The translations under genes were made by a program, and so were the position numbers. This document shows, one piece after another, positions 1 through 9,588 of a stretch of 64,000 nucleotides of DNA (position 1 is the stretch's first letter; every line of letters begins with the position of its first letter). This DNA is from Pilimelia terevasa. Its GTDB lineage: Bacteria > Actinomycetota > Actinomycetes > Mycobacteriales > Micromonosporaceae. A model generated the notes under the pieces. It searched no databases. It was given only the letters and a program-made list of their open reading frames with translations, and was not told the DNA's origin. The stretch covers positions 62,001-126,000 of the forward strand of contig NZ_BMQC01000006.1 of the NCBI RefSeq assembly GCF_014647915.1, read 5' to 3'.

Positions 1-939
1 GACCCAGGTGACGGGGCTGATGAGGCAGCCGACGACGCCGGTCAGCGCGAGGCCGGCGGCCGCGTCGCAGCCCGGCCGGGTGATCCGCCAGAGCCAGATG
101 CCGACCACGGCCAGCACCAGCAGCGCCCACAGCGCGCCGCTGGGGTGCGCCGGGTTCAGCCGGGCGACCACGCCCTCCAGGCTCTGGTTCGAGGCGTAGC
201 TGAGGGTGCCGACGCGGTCGGTGTTCCAGATCGCGTCGGTCCAGAAGCCGCGGGCGGTGTCCGGGGTCAGCACCCCCGGGACCAGCGTGGCCAGGCCCGC
301 CGCGAAGACGGCCGTCCCGGCCGCCCGCCACCGCCGGGTGGCGAGCAGGTAGATCAGGAACACCCCCGGGGTCAGCTTCACCGCGGTGGCCAGGCCGATC
401 CCCAGGCCCGCCCAGCGGCTGTCCCGGCCCACGAGCAGGAGCAGGTCGGCGGCGACGACGGCGAGCAGCAGCAGGTTGACCTGGCCGAACGTGATCGTCT
501 CGCGGACGGGCTCCAGGGCCAGGGCCAGCAGCGCCACGACGGTGAGCACCCACCACAGCGGACGGCCGGCGCGGGCGGCCAGGGTGCCGGTCAGCCAGTA
601 CAGGACGGCGACCAGCGCGCCGAGGGACGCCAGCACCGAGACCACGACGACGACCGGGAACGGCAGGAACGCCATCGGCGCCATGACGTAGGCGCCGAAG
701 GGCGGGTACGTGAAGCCGTACTTGCTGCGCGGCGTCAGGAAGTCGTACAGCTCGCCGTCCTCGACCAGCCAGTAGCGCATGGCGCCGCGGTACACGGTGA
801 GGTCGAACCAGTCGTGCCACCACAGGGTCAGCGCGAGGAATACGGCGAGGACCGCCGCCAGGGTGACGACGGAGGCGACGGGGCGCCGCGAGAGGCGGGT
901 CAGTGCGCCGGTCCAGCGGCCGGCCTGCGTACTGCTCAT
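1..939 (-). CDS. GT87/DUF2029-type polyprenol-dependent glycosyltransferase, 3' end cut by window
   Basis: The reading frame is open from an ATG at 939 to the window edge, so 313 codons are visible and the C-terminus is missing. The protein is a multi-pass membrane protein. After the first helix comes a periplasmic-type segment (WWHDWFDLTVYRGAM) and then KYGFTYPPFGAYVMAP, the aromatic/proline motif typical of GT87 (DUF2029) alpha-mannosyltransferases that use polyprenyl-phosphate sugars. At least eight hydrophobic helices follow. Its ATG overlaps the TGA of the upstream DUF2079 gene by four bases (ATGA), which suggests translational coupling and a shared cell-envelope glycosylation role. The family call rests on motif and topology; the sugar and acceptor are unknown. 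Confidence 0.75.
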   Translation of the reverse strand, partial: MSSTQAGRWTGALTRLSRRPVASVVTLAAVLAVFLALTLWWHDWFDLTVYRGAMRYWLVEDGELYDFLTPRSKYGFTYPPFGAYVMAPMAFLPFPVVVVVSVLASLGALVAVLYWLTGTLAARAGRPLWWVLTVVALLALALEPVRETITFGQVNLLLLAVVAADLLLLVGRDSRWAGLGIGLATAVKLTPGVFLIYLLATRRWRAAGTAVFAAGLATLVPGVLTPDTARGFWTDAIWNTDRVGTLSYASNQSLEGVVARLNPAHPSGALWALLVLAVVGIWLWRITRPGCDAAAGLALTGVVGCLISPVTWV

Positions 940-2390
940 CGGGCACCGAGGCTACTGTCGGCGCCGGCCGGCGGGGCGCCGGGGGTGCCGCGGGCCACGA
1001 ACAGCCGCACGCCGCCGCCCTGGGCGACCTGCGCGTACCCCTCGGCGGGCAGGGCGGCGACGAGCCGCCGGTACTCCTCGGGGGTGCCGTTCCACCGGCC
1101 GGGGGCGTCACGGGTGGCCACCCACGGCGTGCGCAGCCCGCGGTCGACCTGCGCCTGCGGGAAGGCGAACACCCGGCAGCGCGCCACGAGCTGCGGCGAC
1201 AGGTTGTTGTCGGCGGCCACCACGGCGCCGTCGGGCACCTGGGCCAGCACCGCCCGGGCGGCCGCGACCTCGGGCGGGACGCGCCACGCCCGGGCGTGCA
1301 GCAGCGCGGCGGCGGGCTGCCCGACGCCCACCAGCAGGGCGACCGCCACCAGCAGCGCGGCCACCGCGGTGCCGCCCGGCACGCGGAGGTCCCGGCCGGG
1401 CAGCCGGAGCGGGGGCAGGCGGTCGCGCAGCGCACGGCACCACCGGTCGGCGCGCAGCCGGTCGGCGCCGTCGACGGCCGCGGCGAACAGGATCGGCATC
1501 AGTACCGCGTTGTAGTGGAAGCCCCGCTCCCAGTACGTCCACCGGTCCGCCCAGAACCGGGCGGCCAGCGGCAGCACCACCAGCAGCGTCAGCGGCGAGC
1601 GCAGCGCCAGCAGCCCGGTGACGGCCAGCAGCAGCCCGACGAGCTTCCACTTGGCCACCGGCGCGAGCAGCCGCGTCACCGGGTCGCCGGACGCGGCGGC
1701 CGAGCCGAGGTAGTCGTACCCGCCCGCGGCGTTGAAGGCCGGGATGACCAGCAGCACGATCACGGCGCCGGCCAGCACCGCCGCCGCCATCACGGCCGCG
1801 CCGAGCCGGCGGCTGCCCTTCCAGCAGATGTACGCGCCGATCCCCAGCACGATCAGGGCCTGGTCCTCCTTTACCAGCAGCAGCGGCAGCGCCCACCACG
1901 CCGCCGCCCGCCACCGCCGCCGGGCCAGCGCCGTCACGCTCGCCGCGATCAGCGGCACCGCGAACGCGATCTCGTGGAAGTCGAACCGGACCGCCTGCTG
2001 GAGCCCGAACGACAGCCCGTACGCCGCGCCGACCGCGGCCCCGGGGCCGGCCCCGAGCCGGTCGACGGCCCACCGCGTCACCGGTACCACCGAGAGCGCC
2101 AGCAGCAGCGCCTGGGCGACCAGCAGGGTCCGCGGATCGGGGAACAGCCGGTAGAACGGGGCCAGGACGGCCAGGACGGGGTGGAAGTGGTCGCCGAGCA
2201 GGTGGTACCCGGGACCCTTCAGCTCGGCGACCGGGGCGCGCAGCTCCGCGTACCCCCGGACCGCCTGGGTGAAGATCCCGAGGTCGAAGCCGGTGCTCTG
2301 GAGCTGGGCGTGCCGCAGCAGCGAAATCGCCGCGTACAGCGGGGCGACGGCGCCGGCCACGATCCAGCCGATCGGGTGGGACCGGGGCAT
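936..2390 (-). CDS. DUF2079 family multi-pass membrane protein (GT-C-like)
   Basis: This 484-residue integral membrane protein has about ten hydrophobic helices. The N-terminal region carries STGFDLGIFTQAVRGY, then HLLGDHFHPVLAVLAPFY and VRFDFHEIAFAVPL. The combination of FDLGIF, GDHFHP and FDFHE is the signature of DUF2079, a family related to GT-C glycosyltransferases. A later LLLVKEDQAL contains the conserved acidic pair. A cytoplasmic or extracytoplasmic tail of about 130 residues follows. It is the first gene of a two-gene unit; its stop codon overlaps the start of the GT87-type gene. Function is probably transfer of a lipid-linked sugar at the membrane, but the substrate is not evident. 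Confidence 0.8.
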   Translation of the reverse strand: MPRSHPIGWIVAGAVAPLYAAISLLRHAQLQSTGFDLGIFTQAVRGYAELRAPVAELKGPGYHLLGDHFHPVLAVLAPFYRLFPDPRTLLVAQALLLALSVVPVTRWAVDRLGAGPGAAVGAAYGLSFGLQQAVRFDFHEIAFAVPLIAASVTALARRRWRAAAWWALPLLLVKEDQALIVLGIGAYICWKGSRRLGAAVMAAAVLAGAVIVLLVIPAFNAAGGYDYLGSAAASGDPVTRLLAPVAKWKLVGLLLAVTGLLALRSPLTLLVVLPLAARFWADRWTYWERGFHYNAVLMPILFAAAVDGADRLRADRWCRALRDRLPPLRLPGRDLRVPGGTAVAALLVAVALLVGVGQPAAALLHARAWRVPPEVAAARAVLAQVPDGAVVAADNNLSPQLVARCRVFAFPQAQVDRGLRTPWVATRDAPGRWNGTPEEYRRLVAALPAEGYAQVAQGGGVRLFVARGTPGAPPAGADSSLGAR

Positions 2391-2446
2391 GGGCGCGATC
2401 CTAACCTGCCGCCGCCACCGGGCGGTCCGCGCCGTACGCTGGCGCC

Positions 2447-3007
2447 ATGTCCCAGGGTTACGTCCGCCCCGCGCGGCCCGCCGAGGCGGCCGAGATCGCG
2501 CGGATCCAGCTCACCACCTGGCGGGTGGCCTACGCGCGGATGCTGCCGCGGCACGTGCTCGCCGACCTGGACGCCGACCGGCTCGCCGCGGCGTGGACGG
2601 CGGCGATCACCGCACCGCCCAGCGCCCGGCACCGCGTGCTGGTCGCGGTCGAGCAGGCCGGGGAGTCCACCGTGGTCGGCTTCGTCGCGGCCGGACCGGC
2701 CGACGCGCAGGCGCTGGCCCCGGACGAGCCCGCGCTGCCGGCGGACGCCGCCGCGGTGACCGACCTGCTGGTCGAGCCCCGGTGGGGCCGGCGCGGCCAC
2801 GGCAGCCGCCTGCTGGCCGCGGCCGTGGACCTGTGGCGGGCGGACGGCTTCGGTCGGGCCGTCGCGTGGGCGTACGAACAGGACCCGGCCACCCGGTCGT
2901 TCCTGCGGGGCGCGGGGTGGGAGCCGGACGGCGCGGCCCGCGCGCTCGACGTCGACGACCTGCTGGTCAACCAGCTCCGCCTGCACACCGACCTGACCGC
3001 CGCCTGA
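2447..3007 (+). CDS. GNAT family N-acetyltransferase
   Basis: A 186-residue single-domain GNAT enzyme. The N-terminus YVRPARPAEAAEIARIQ is the usual first strand and helix of the fold. The acetyl-CoA pyrophosphate loop (motif A) is VEPRWGRRGHGSRLL at about residues 108-122, followed by a helix and FLRGAGWEPDG, the motif-B-type beta-bulge. No substrate can be inferred. It is monocistronic, transcribed divergently from the DUF2079 gene and convergently with dapB, from which it is separated by a strong hairpin. Confidence 0.85.
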   Translation: MSQGYVRPARPAEAAEIARIQLTTWRVAYARMLPRHVLADLDADRLAAAWTAAITAPPSARHRVLVAVEQAGESTVVGFVAAGPADAQALAPDEPALPADAAAVTDLLVEPRWGRRGHGSRLLAAAVDLWRADGFGRAVAWAYEQDPATRSFLRGAGWEPDGAARALDVDDLLVNQLRLHTDLTAA

Positions 3008-3055
3008 GCACGGCCCGATCCGCGGCGCGCGGCCGGCGCCGGGAGCGCGGCGCGG

Positions 3056-3080
3056 CCGGCGGCCCGGTCCGGGCCGCCGG
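3056..3080. terminator. Bidirectional hairpin between GNAT gene and dapB
   Basis: The arms 3056-3066 and 3070-3080 are perfectly complementary (11 bp) around a GTC loop. The hairpin lies between convergent stops, so it probably ends transcription from both sides. There is no T tract, as is common for terminators in GC-rich actinomycetes. Confidence 0.65.
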
Positions 3081-3106
3081 TGCGCGGGTCGGCGGCGCGG
3101 CGGCCC

Positions 3107-3865
3107 TCAGACGAGCAGGTCGTTCAGGCCGACGGTCAGACCGGGCCGGGCGAGGACCTGGCGGATCGACAGCAGCACGCCCGGCATGAAGGACACCCGG
3201 TCGTAGGAGTCGTGCCGCAGCGTGAGGGTCTCGCCGAGCGCGCCGAAGATGACCTCCTGGTGGGCGACCAGGCCGCGGGCGCGGACCGAGTGCACCCGGA
3301 CACCCTCGACACTCGCGCCGCGCGCCCCGTCCAGCTCCTCCTTCGTCGCGTCCGGCACGTCGCCGAGTCCGGCGTCCGCGCGGGCGGCGGAGATGGCCGC
3401 GGCGGTCGCCAGGGCGGTACCGCTGGGGGCGTCCAACTTCGCCGGGTGGTGCTGCTCGACGATCTCGACCGACTCGAAGTACCGGGCCGCGCGGGCGGCG
3501 AACTCCATCATCAGGACCGCGCCGACGGCGAAGTTCGGGGCGATGACGACGCCCTGCTGCGGCCGGTGCGCCAGCCAGCCGCGGACCCGCTCGATGCGCT
3601 GCGGGGTGAAGCCGCTGGTCCCGACGACGACGTTCATGCCCTGCTCGACGCACCAGTGGACGTTGTCCATGACCACGTCGGGGTTGGTGAAGTCGACGAC
3701 GACCTCGGCGCCCGCGTCCGCGGCGCTGAACAGCCCGTCGCCGGTGTCGACCATGGCCACCAGCTCCATGTCGGGGGCGCCGTCCACCGCCTTGCAGACC
3801 TGGGCGCCCATCTTGCCCTGCGCACCGATGACCCCGACCGCGATCGGGTTCGTCCGCTCCGCCAT
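3107..3865 (-). CDS. dapB: 4-hydroxy-tetrahydrodipicolinate reductase
   Basis: DapB reduces hydroxy-tetrahydrodipicolinate with NAD(P)H in the diaminopimelate/lysine pathway, supplying the peptidoglycan cross-linking amino acid. The protein (252 residues from the chosen start) has the N-terminal Rossmann loop GVIGAQGKMG. The family signature EQHHPAKLDAPSGTA carries the catalytic His and the substrate-binding Lys and Ser/Gly/Thr. NFAVGAVLMM is also typical. I chose the ATG at 3865 because GAGGTGG lies a few bases upstream; an ATG four codons earlier has no such site. It is separated by about 34 bp from the upstream M16 peptidase gene, a common neighbour in actinomycetes. Confidence 0.95.
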   Translation of the reverse strand: MAERTNPIAVGVIGAQGKMGAQVCKAVDGAPDMELVAMVDTGDGLFSAADAGAEVVVDFTNPDVVMDNVHWCVEQGMNVVVGTSGFTPQRIERVRGWLAHRPQQGVVIAPNFAVGAVLMMEFAARAARYFESVEIVEQHHPAKLDAPSGTALATAAAISAARADAGLGDVPDATKEELDGARGASVEGVRVHSVRARGLVAHQEVIFGALGETLTLRHDSYDRVSFMPGVLLSIRQVLARPGLTVGLNDLLV

Positions 3866-3899
3866 GTCCCACCTCATTCTGTGTACCGGCCGCGCGGTG

Positions 3900-5288
3900 T
3901 CACGGCCGGGGCGCGAAGTCCCCGTCGGCGAACGGACCCACCACGGCCAGGGACGCCGGCTGCCGCAGCAGCTCGCCCGCGACCGCCGTGACCTGGGCGG
4001 AGGTCACGGTGTCCACCCTGGCCAGGAGGTCGTCCACCGACAGTTGTTCGTCGTACAGTAGTTCACCCTTGGCCAGCCGGGTCATCCGCGATCCGGTGTC
4101 CTCCAGGCCCAGCACCAGCGTGCCCTTGAGCATCCCCTTGCCGCGGGTCAGCTCGTCGTCGGTGATCCCCTCGGCGCGGACCCGGTCCAGCTCCGCGGCG
4201 ATCAGCGCCCGGACCTCGGCGGCCCGGCCCGGCGCGCAGCCGGCGTAGACGGCGAAGTAGCCGGTGTCGGCGAACTGGCTCGCGTACGAGTACACCGAGT
4301 ACGCCAGGCCGCGCCGCTCCCGGATCTCCTGGAACAGCCGGCTGGACATCCCGCCGCCGAGCACGTTGTTGAGCACCCCGAGGGCGAACCGCCGGTCGTC
4401 CAGCCGCCCGATTCCCGGCACGCCGAGGACGAGGTGGGCCTGCTCGGTGTCCTTGCGCTGCACCACGACCGACGACGCCGCGGTGGCCACGACCGGCGTG
4501 GGCGGGCGGTGTCCGGCCGGCGCCGCGGGAGCCGCGCCGTCCCCCAGCGGGGTACCGGCCAGCGCGGCGCTCACCTGGGCGACGACGCGGTCGTGGTCCA
4601 GGCTCCCGGCGGCGGCGATGACGATCTGCGGCGCCGTGTAGTGGCGGGCGTAGAAGTCGAGGATCTGCCCGCGGGTCATCGCCGTGATGCTCTCCTCGGT
4701 GCCCGAGATGAGCCGGCCCAGCGGGTGCCCGTCGTACAGCGCCCCCACCAGCAGGTCGTGCACCTCGTCGCCGGGCTCGTCGTCGTGCATGGCGATCTCC
4801 TCCAGGATCACGCCCCGCTCGGTCTCGACGTCCTCGGCGGTGAGCAGCGAGTCGGCGACCAGGTCGCACATGACCTCGATGGCCATCGGCAGGTCCGCGT
4901 CCAGGACCCGCGCGTAGAAGCAGGTGTACTCCTTGGCGGTGAAGGCGTTGGTCTCCCCGCCCACGGCCTCAATCTGCGCGGAGATCTCCAGGGCGGTCCG
5001 CGTGCGGGTGCCCTTGAACAGCAGGTGCTCCAGGAAGTGCGAGACGCCCGAGTCCGCGGGCGCCTCGTCCCGGGAGCCGGCGGCCACCCAGACGCCGAAG
5101 CAGGCGCTGCGCATGGCGGGGATGGCCTCGGTGACGATCCGCAGGCCCTGCGGCAGGACGGTGCGGCGTACCGTCCCGTCCAGGACGGCGGCGCCGCCCG
5201 CGTGCGCGTGGCTGGTCCCGGAACCGGCCCGGGCCGGCGCCTCGCGGCGGCCGGCCCGGACAGGAACCTCGTGACGAGAGATTGTCAT
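3900..5288 (-). CDS. M16 family zinc peptidase (pitrilysin-like)
   Basis: This 462-residue protein has the inverted zinc motif HFLEH in SGVSHFLEHLLFKGT at about residue 81. The downstream glutamate region TERGVILEEI provides the third zinc ligand. A C-terminal M16 inactive half follows, with the usual GGGMSSRLFQEIRE loop. The N-terminal 40 residues, rich in Arg and Ala, are not part of the domain. It lies 9 bp downstream of pnp, the standard actinobacterial order pnp-pepR. Members of this group are processing or degradative peptidases; the substrate is unknown. It is probably co-transcribed with pnp. Confidence 0.9.
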   Translation of the reverse strand: MTISRHEVPVRAGRREAPARAGSGTSHAHAGGAAVLDGTVRRTVLPQGLRIVTEAIPAMRSACFGVWVAAGSRDEAPADSGVSHFLEHLLFKGTRTRTALEISAQIEAVGGETNAFTAKEYTCFYARVLDADLPMAIEVMCDLVADSLLTAEDVETERGVILEEIAMHDDEPGDEVHDLLVGALYDGHPLGRLISGTEESITAMTRGQILDFYARHYTAPQIVIAAAGSLDHDRVVAQVSAALAGTPLGDGAAPAAPAGHRPPTPVVATAASSVVVQRKDTEQAHLVLGVPGIGRLDDRRFALGVLNNVLGGGMSSRLFQEIRERRGLAYSVYSYASQFADTGYFAVYAGCAPGRAAEVRALIAAELDRVRAEGITDDELTRGKGMLKGTLVLGLEDTGSRMTRLAKGELLYDEQLSVDDLLARVDTVTSAQVTAVAGELLRQPASLAVVGPFADGDFAPRP

Positions 5289-5297
5289 GGACGCAGG

Positions 5298-7760
5298 TCA
5301 GTCCCGACGCTGCCGACGACGGCGCGGCTCGCCGCCCTCACCCTCGCCCTCGGCGCGCGGAGCGCGGTCCTCGGCGCGCGGAGCGCGGTCCTCGCCGTCG
5401 CCGCGGGGGGCGCGGTCCCGGTCGCCGCCCTCGGCGCGCGGGGCACGGTCGCCGCCCTCAGCGCGCGGGGCGCGGTCGCCGCCGTCGCGGCGCGGGCCGC
5501 GGTCCCCGCCCTCGCGGCGCGGGCGGTCGCCGCCACCGCCGCGACGGTCGCCGCCGGACTCGGCGGCCGGGGCCACCTCGCCGTCGGCGCGGACCTTGTC
5601 CAGGTAGACCTTGCCGCGGGCGTCGATGTCCGCGATCTGGACCTCGACCTTGTCGCCCACGTTGAGGAAGTCCTCGACGCGGTCGACCCGCTTGCCGTCG
5701 CCCACCTTGGAGATGTGCAGCAGGCCGTCGCGGCCGGGCAGCAGCGAGACGAAGGCACCGAACGCGGCCGTCTTGACGACCGTGCCCAGGAACTTGTCGC
5801 CCACCTTCGGCAGGGTCGGGTTGGCGATCGCGTTGATCCGCTCGACCGCGGCCTCGGCGCTGGGGCCGTTGGTCGCGCCGACGTAGATCGTGCCGTCGTC
5901 CTCGATGGAGATCTCGGCGCCGGTCTCGTCCTGGATCGCGTTGATGGTCTGGCCCTTCGGGCCGATGACCATCCCGATCTTGTCGACCGGGATCTTCACG
6001 CTGGTGACCCGCGGCGCGTACTCGCTCATGGTGGCCGGGGACTCGATCGCCCGCTGCATGACGCCGAGGATCGTCTGGCGCGCCTCGTACGCCTGGGCCA
6101 GCGCGCCGGCCAGGACGTCCGAGGGGATGCCGTCGAGCTTGGTGTCGAGCTGGAGGGCCGTGATGAAGTCCGGCGTACCGGCGACCTTGAAGTCCATGTC
6201 GCCGAACGCGTCCTCGGCACCGAGGATGTCGGTCAGCGTCACGTACCGGGTCTTGCCGTCGACCTCGTCCGAGATCAGGCCCATCGCGATGCCCGCGACC
6301 GGCGCCTTCAGCGGCACGCCGGCACTCAGCAGCGACATCGTGGACGCGCAGACCGAGCCCATCGAGGTCGAGCCGTTGGAGCTCAGCGCCTCGGAGACCT
6401 GGCGGATCGCGTACGGGAACTCCTCGCGCGTCGGCAGCACGGGCACGATCGCCCGCTCCGCCAGCGCGCCGTGGCCGATCTCGCGGCGCTTCGGCGCGCC
6501 GACCCGGCCGGTCTCGCCGACCGAGTACGGCGGGAAGTTGTAGTTGTGCATGTAGCGCTTGTGCTTGTCCGGCGACAGCGTGTCGAGCTGCTGCTCCATG
6601 CGGAGCATGTTCAGCGTGGTGACGCCCATGATCTGGGTCTCGCCGCGCTCGAACAGCGCCGAGCCGTGCACCCGGGGCAGGATCTGCACCTCGGCGGTCA
6701 GCGCCCGGATGTCGGTGGTGCCGCGGCCGTCGATGCGGATCTGCTCGCGCAGGACGCGGGCCCGCACCTCGGACTTGGTCAGCGACCGGAACGCCGCCGA
6801 CAGCTCCTTCTCGCGCCCCTCGAACCGGGGGGCGAGCTGGTCGAGCACCTTGGCCTTGATCCGGTCCAGGGCCTCCTCGCGGTCCGCCTTGCCGGCGATC
6901 CTGAGGGCCTCGGCGGTCTCGCCCTGCACCAGGCCGGCGACGGCCTCGTAGGCGTCGGGCTGGTAGTCGAGGAAGACGGGGAACTCGGCGATCGGCTTCG
7001 CGGACACGGCCGCCAGCTCGCTCTGCGCCCGGCACAGCTCGCGGATGGCCACCTTCGCGGCCTCCAGGCCGCCGGCCACGATCTCCTCGGTCGGCGCGGT
7101 GGCGCCACCGGCGACGAGCGTGAGGGTGTGCTCGGTCGACTCCGCCTCGACCATCATGATCGCGACGTCGCCGTCGTCGAGCGCGCGGCCCGCGACGATC
7201 ATGTCGAAGGTGGCGCGGCCCAGCTCCTCCTGGGTCGGGAACGCGACCCACTGGCCGTCGACGTGGGCCATCCGGGTCGAGCCGATCGGGCCCGAGAACG
7301 GCAGGCCGGAGATCTTCGTCGACAGCGAGGCGGCGTTCATCGCCACGACGTCGTACGGGTGCGCCGGGTCGAGCGCCAGGACGGTGCAGACGACCTGGAC
7401 CTCGTTGCGCAGCCCCTTGACGAAGCTGGGGCGCAGCGGCCGGTCGATCAGGCGGCAGGTGAGGACGGCGTCCTCGCTCGGCCGGCCCTCGCGACGGAAG
7501 AACGAGCCGGGGATCCGGCCGGCCGCGTACATCCGCTCCTCGACGTCGACCGTCAGCGGGAAGAAGTCGAAGTGGTCCTTGGGCGTCTTGCCCGCGGACG
7601 TCGCCGCCAACACGACGGTGTCGGCGAGCTGGGCGGTCACCGACCCGGCGGCCTGCCGGGCCAGCCTGCCGGTGGAGAAGACGATCTCACGGGTGCCGAA
7701 GCTGCCGTTGTCGATGATCGCCTTGCTGTGCTGGGTGCCGAGTGCGTTGTGCTCGGTCAT
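5298..7760 (-). CDS. pnp: Polyribonucleotide nucleotidyltransferase (PNPase) with Arg/Gly/Asp-rich tail
   Basis: PNPase degrades RNA phosphorolytically and, in actinomycetes, also makes RNA 3' tails. The 820-residue protein contains two RNase PH domains (the second with [12 protein letters not shown]), a KH domain ([12 protein letters not shown]) and an S1 domain ([17 protein letters not shown]). After the S1 domain a tail of roughly 85-90 residues is built almost only from repeats of the type GGDRAPRAE, rich in Arg, Gly and Asp. The start was set at ATG 7760 (TEHNALGTQ), which fits the family N-terminus; an upstream in-frame start would add 18 unlikely residues. rpsO lies upstream, the conserved rpsO-pnp pair. 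Confidence 0.96.
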   Translation of the reverse strand: MTEHNALGTQHSKAIIDNGSFGTREIVFSTGRLARQAAGSVTAQLADTVVLAATSAGKTPKDHFDFFPLTVDVEERMYAAGRIPGSFFRREGRPSEDAVLTCRLIDRPLRPSFVKGLRNEVQVVCTVLALDPAHPYDVVAMNAASLSTKISGLPFSGPIGSTRMAHVDGQWVAFPTQEELGRATFDMIVAGRALDDGDVAIMMVEAESTEHTLTLVAGGATAPTEEIVAGGLEAAKVAIRELCRAQSELAAVSAKPIAEFPVFLDYQPDAYEAVAGLVQGETAEALRIAGKADREEALDRIKAKVLDQLAPRFEGREKELSAAFRSLTKSEVRARVLREQIRIDGRGTTDIRALTAEVQILPRVHGSALFERGETQIMGVTTLNMLRMEQQLDTLSPDKHKRYMHNYNFPPYSVGETGRVGAPKRREIGHGALAERAIVPVLPTREEFPYAIRQVSEALSSNGSTSMGSVCASTMSLLSAGVPLKAPVAGIAMGLISDEVDGKTRYVTLTDILGAEDAFGDMDFKVAGTPDFITALQLDTKLDGIPSDVLAGALAQAYEARQTILGVMQRAIESPATMSEYAPRVTSVKIPVDKIGMVIGPKGQTINAIQDETGAEISIEDDGTIYVGATNGPSAEAAVERINAIANPTLPKVGDKFLGTVVKTAAFGAFVSLLPGRDGLLHISKVGDGKRVDRVEDFLNVGDKVEVQIADIDARGKVYLDKVRADGEVAPAAESGGDRRGGGGDRPRREGGDRGPRRDGGDRAPRAEGGDRAPRAEGGDRDRAPRGDGEDRAPRAEDRAPRAEGEGEGGEPRRRRQRRD
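5330..5560 (-). repeat. Low-complexity repeats encoding the PNPase C-terminal tail
   Basis: Imperfect tandem units of about 21-24 bp, such as GGCGCGCGGAGCGCGGTCCTC repeated near 5355-5397, encode (G/E)GDRAPRAE-like repeats. The region is coding and in frame with pnp. It probably expands and contracts by slippage. Confidence 0.8.
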
Positions 7761-7980
7761 ATAACGGTGTACTCCGTTTCGGTCGTGGGGCCACGAACCG
7801 AGGGGAGACCGCACGCGCGGCCGGTCTTCGATCGAAGCTCCCGGCGGGCGCCGACCCTGTGCGTCGACTCGCCGGGGGCCACTACCGAGGACCGGTGCGT
7901 CGGCCGGTCGCCATCGCTCTGGTCCGCATCACCCCGTGGTGGTGGAGCGGGGTCCGACGCGGGCGCCGGACCCCGTCACG

Positions 7981-8250
7981 TCAGCGTCGCAGGCCGAGGC
8001 GCTCGATGAGCGACCGGTAGCGGCTGATGTCCTTCTTCTGGATGTAGTTCAGGAGGCGGCGCCGACGGCCCACCAGCAGGAGCAGACCACGCCGGCTGTG
8101 GTGGTCGTGCTTGTGCACCTTCAGGTGCTCGGTGAGGTCGGCGATCCGCTTGGTGAGGACCGCGACCTGTACCTCCGGCGAACCGGTGTCGCCGTCGACG
8201 GTGGCGTAGTCCTCGCGGATCTTGGCCTTGGCTGCCTGGTCGAGCGCCAT
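7981..8250 (-). CDS. rpsO: 30S ribosomal protein S15
   Basis: An 89-residue protein of standard S15 length. It has the family segments [34 protein letters not shown] and [10 protein letters not shown], which contact the 16S rRNA three-way junction. AGGGAG lies just upstream of the ATG at 8250. In many bacteria S15 binds its own leader to regulate translation; a hairpin in the leader (8402-8420) could take part, but I cannot show this. pnp follows after about 220 bp. Confidence 0.97.
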   Translation of the reverse strand: MALDQAAKAKIREDYATVDGDTGSPEVQVAVLTKRIADLTEHLKVHKHDHHSRRGLLLLVGRRRRLLNYIQKKDISRYRSLIERLGLRR

Positions 8251-8401
8251 GTTCTCCCTGTTCTCGGTAAGGGTGGTGGACGCTCCGCTCCCGCGGCGTC
8301 GTGCAGGTGGCGGAGCCGTGTCCGGCGGCGGCGCTGCGGGGGCCGCGTGGCGGCACTCGTCCCGCTGGTGCGGCGCGCACCCGCTCCGCCGGACCGGGCC
8401 G

Positions 8402-8420
8402 GACCCGCCGCAGGCGGGTC
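8402..8420 (-). terminator. Hairpin between ribF and rpsO
   Basis: GACCCGCC and GGCGGGTC pair perfectly (8 bp) around a GCA loop. It is 118 bp downstream of the ribF stop and about 150 bp upstream of rpsO. It may terminate ribF transcription or be part of the rpsO leader structure. Confidence 0.45.
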
Positions 8421-8436
8421 ACCGGAGCGCAGATGG

Positions 8437-8472
8437 ATCGCCGGACACAGTGACATCGCCGGACACAGTGAC
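8437..8472. repeat. Exact 18-bp tandem duplication in the ribF-rpsO spacer
   Basis: ATCGCCGGACACAGTGAC occurs twice head to tail at 8437-8454 and 8455-8472. It is non-coding, about 200 bp upstream of rpsO. It could be a recent duplication or a paired protein-binding site. Confidence 0.85.
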
Positions 8473-8537
8473 GGAGTACCCGCCACTGCGGTCACCCTAC
8501 CAGGCCGGGTACCGGCCGCCGCGGCGGACGCCGCCGG

Positions 8538-9494
8538 TCACGGGCGCAGCGCCGCCCGGGTCTCGGACACGTCGGCGTCGATCTGCGCCACCAGGTCCTC
8601 CACCCGGTCGTACCGGCGCTGCCCGCGCAGCCGGGCGACGAAGTCCAGGCCCAGCCGCTCCCCGTACAGGTCGCCCGCGAAGTCCAGCGCGTACGCCTCC
8701 ACCCGGCGCTCGTCGCCCCGGAACGTCGGGTTGGTCCCGATCGACACCGCCGCCCGCAGCCGCGGCGGCCCGTCCGGGGCCACCGGCGCGCCGTCGGGCC
8801 GGACCAGCCACGCGGCGTACACCCCGTCGGCCGGCAGCGCCGTGAACGGCGGGCAGAGCAGGTTGGCGGTGGGGTACCCGAGCTGCCGGCCGCGCTGGTC
8901 GCCGCGGACCACGACGCCCTCGATCCGGTGCGGCCGGCCCAGCGCGGCCGCCGCGGCCGCGACCTCGCCGGCCGCCACGCCGCTGCGGATGTACGTCGAG
9001 GAGAAGACCTCGGCCGCCTCCCCGCCGACCAGCGGCGCGCCGTCGACCGCGAAGCCGAAGGTCCGGCCGAGCCGGTCCAGCAGCGGCACGTCGCCCTGGG
9101 CCCGGTACCCGAACCGGAAGTTGTGCCCCACGACGACGAGGGCGGCGTGCAGGCGCTCGACGAGGATGTCGTGGGCGAACTCCTCGGCGGGCAGCCGGGA
9201 GAACTCGCGGGTGAACGGCAGCACCCAGAGGGCGTCGACGCCCAGCCCCGCGACCAGTTCGGCCTTGCGGGCCGGGCCGGTCAGCACGGCCGGGTGGGCG
9301 CCCGGCCGGACGACCTCGGCGGGGTGCGGGTCGAAGGTCACCACGACGCTGCGCAGCCCGCGGGCGCGGGCCTGGGCCACAGCGTGCCCGATCGTCGCCT
9401 GGTGCCCGCGGTGCACGCCGTCGAACACGCCGATGCTGACCACCGACCGGCCCCAGCCCGCCGGCACCGCCCCGAGTCCACGCCACCGCTGCAT
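8538..9494 (-). CDS. ribF: Bifunctional riboflavin kinase / FAD synthetase
   Basis: RibF phosphorylates riboflavin to FMN and then adenylates it to FAD. The 318-residue protein has the N-terminal nucleotidyltransferase motif GVFDGVHRGHQ. The adenylyltransferase domain follows (VVTFDPHP, VVVGHNFRFG, STYIRSGVAAGEV). The C-terminal kinase domain has RGRQLGYPTANL and DFAGDLYGERLGL. It is classically next to truB; here a signalling island is inserted between truB and ribF. The start at 9494 leaves about 20 residues before the first strand, a normal length. Confidence 0.95.
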   Translation of the reverse strand: MQRWRGLGAVPAGWGRSVVSIGVFDGVHRGHQATIGHAVAQARARGLRSVVVTFDPHPAEVVRPGAHPAVLTGPARKAELVAGLGVDALWVLPFTREFSRLPAEEFAHDILVERLHAALVVVGHNFRFGYRAQGDVPLLDRLGRTFGFAVDGAPLVGGEAAEVFSSTYIRSGVAAGEVAAAAAALGRPHRIEGVVVRGDQRGRQLGYPTANLLCPPFTALPADGVYAAWLVRPDGAPVAPDGPPRLRAAVSIGTNPTFRGDERRVEAYALDFAGDLYGERLGLDFVARLRGQRRYDRVEDLVAQIDADVSETRAALRP

Positions 9495-9588
9495 CCCGCG
9501 AGCCTAGGCGGCGGCGGGCGGCCGGCCGGCGCGCACCCCGCGGCGCGCCGGAAACGGGCCGGCGGCCGCGCGGGGCCCGCCGACCGGG

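Noticed and set aside
4434-8009. A plus-strand open frame of about 1190 codons opposite the M16 and pnp genes
   Set aside because: It is a mirror of the GC-rich minus-strand genes; the sense frames carry family motifs and a ribosome-binding site, and the antisense protein is Arg/His/Gly-rich with no motif.
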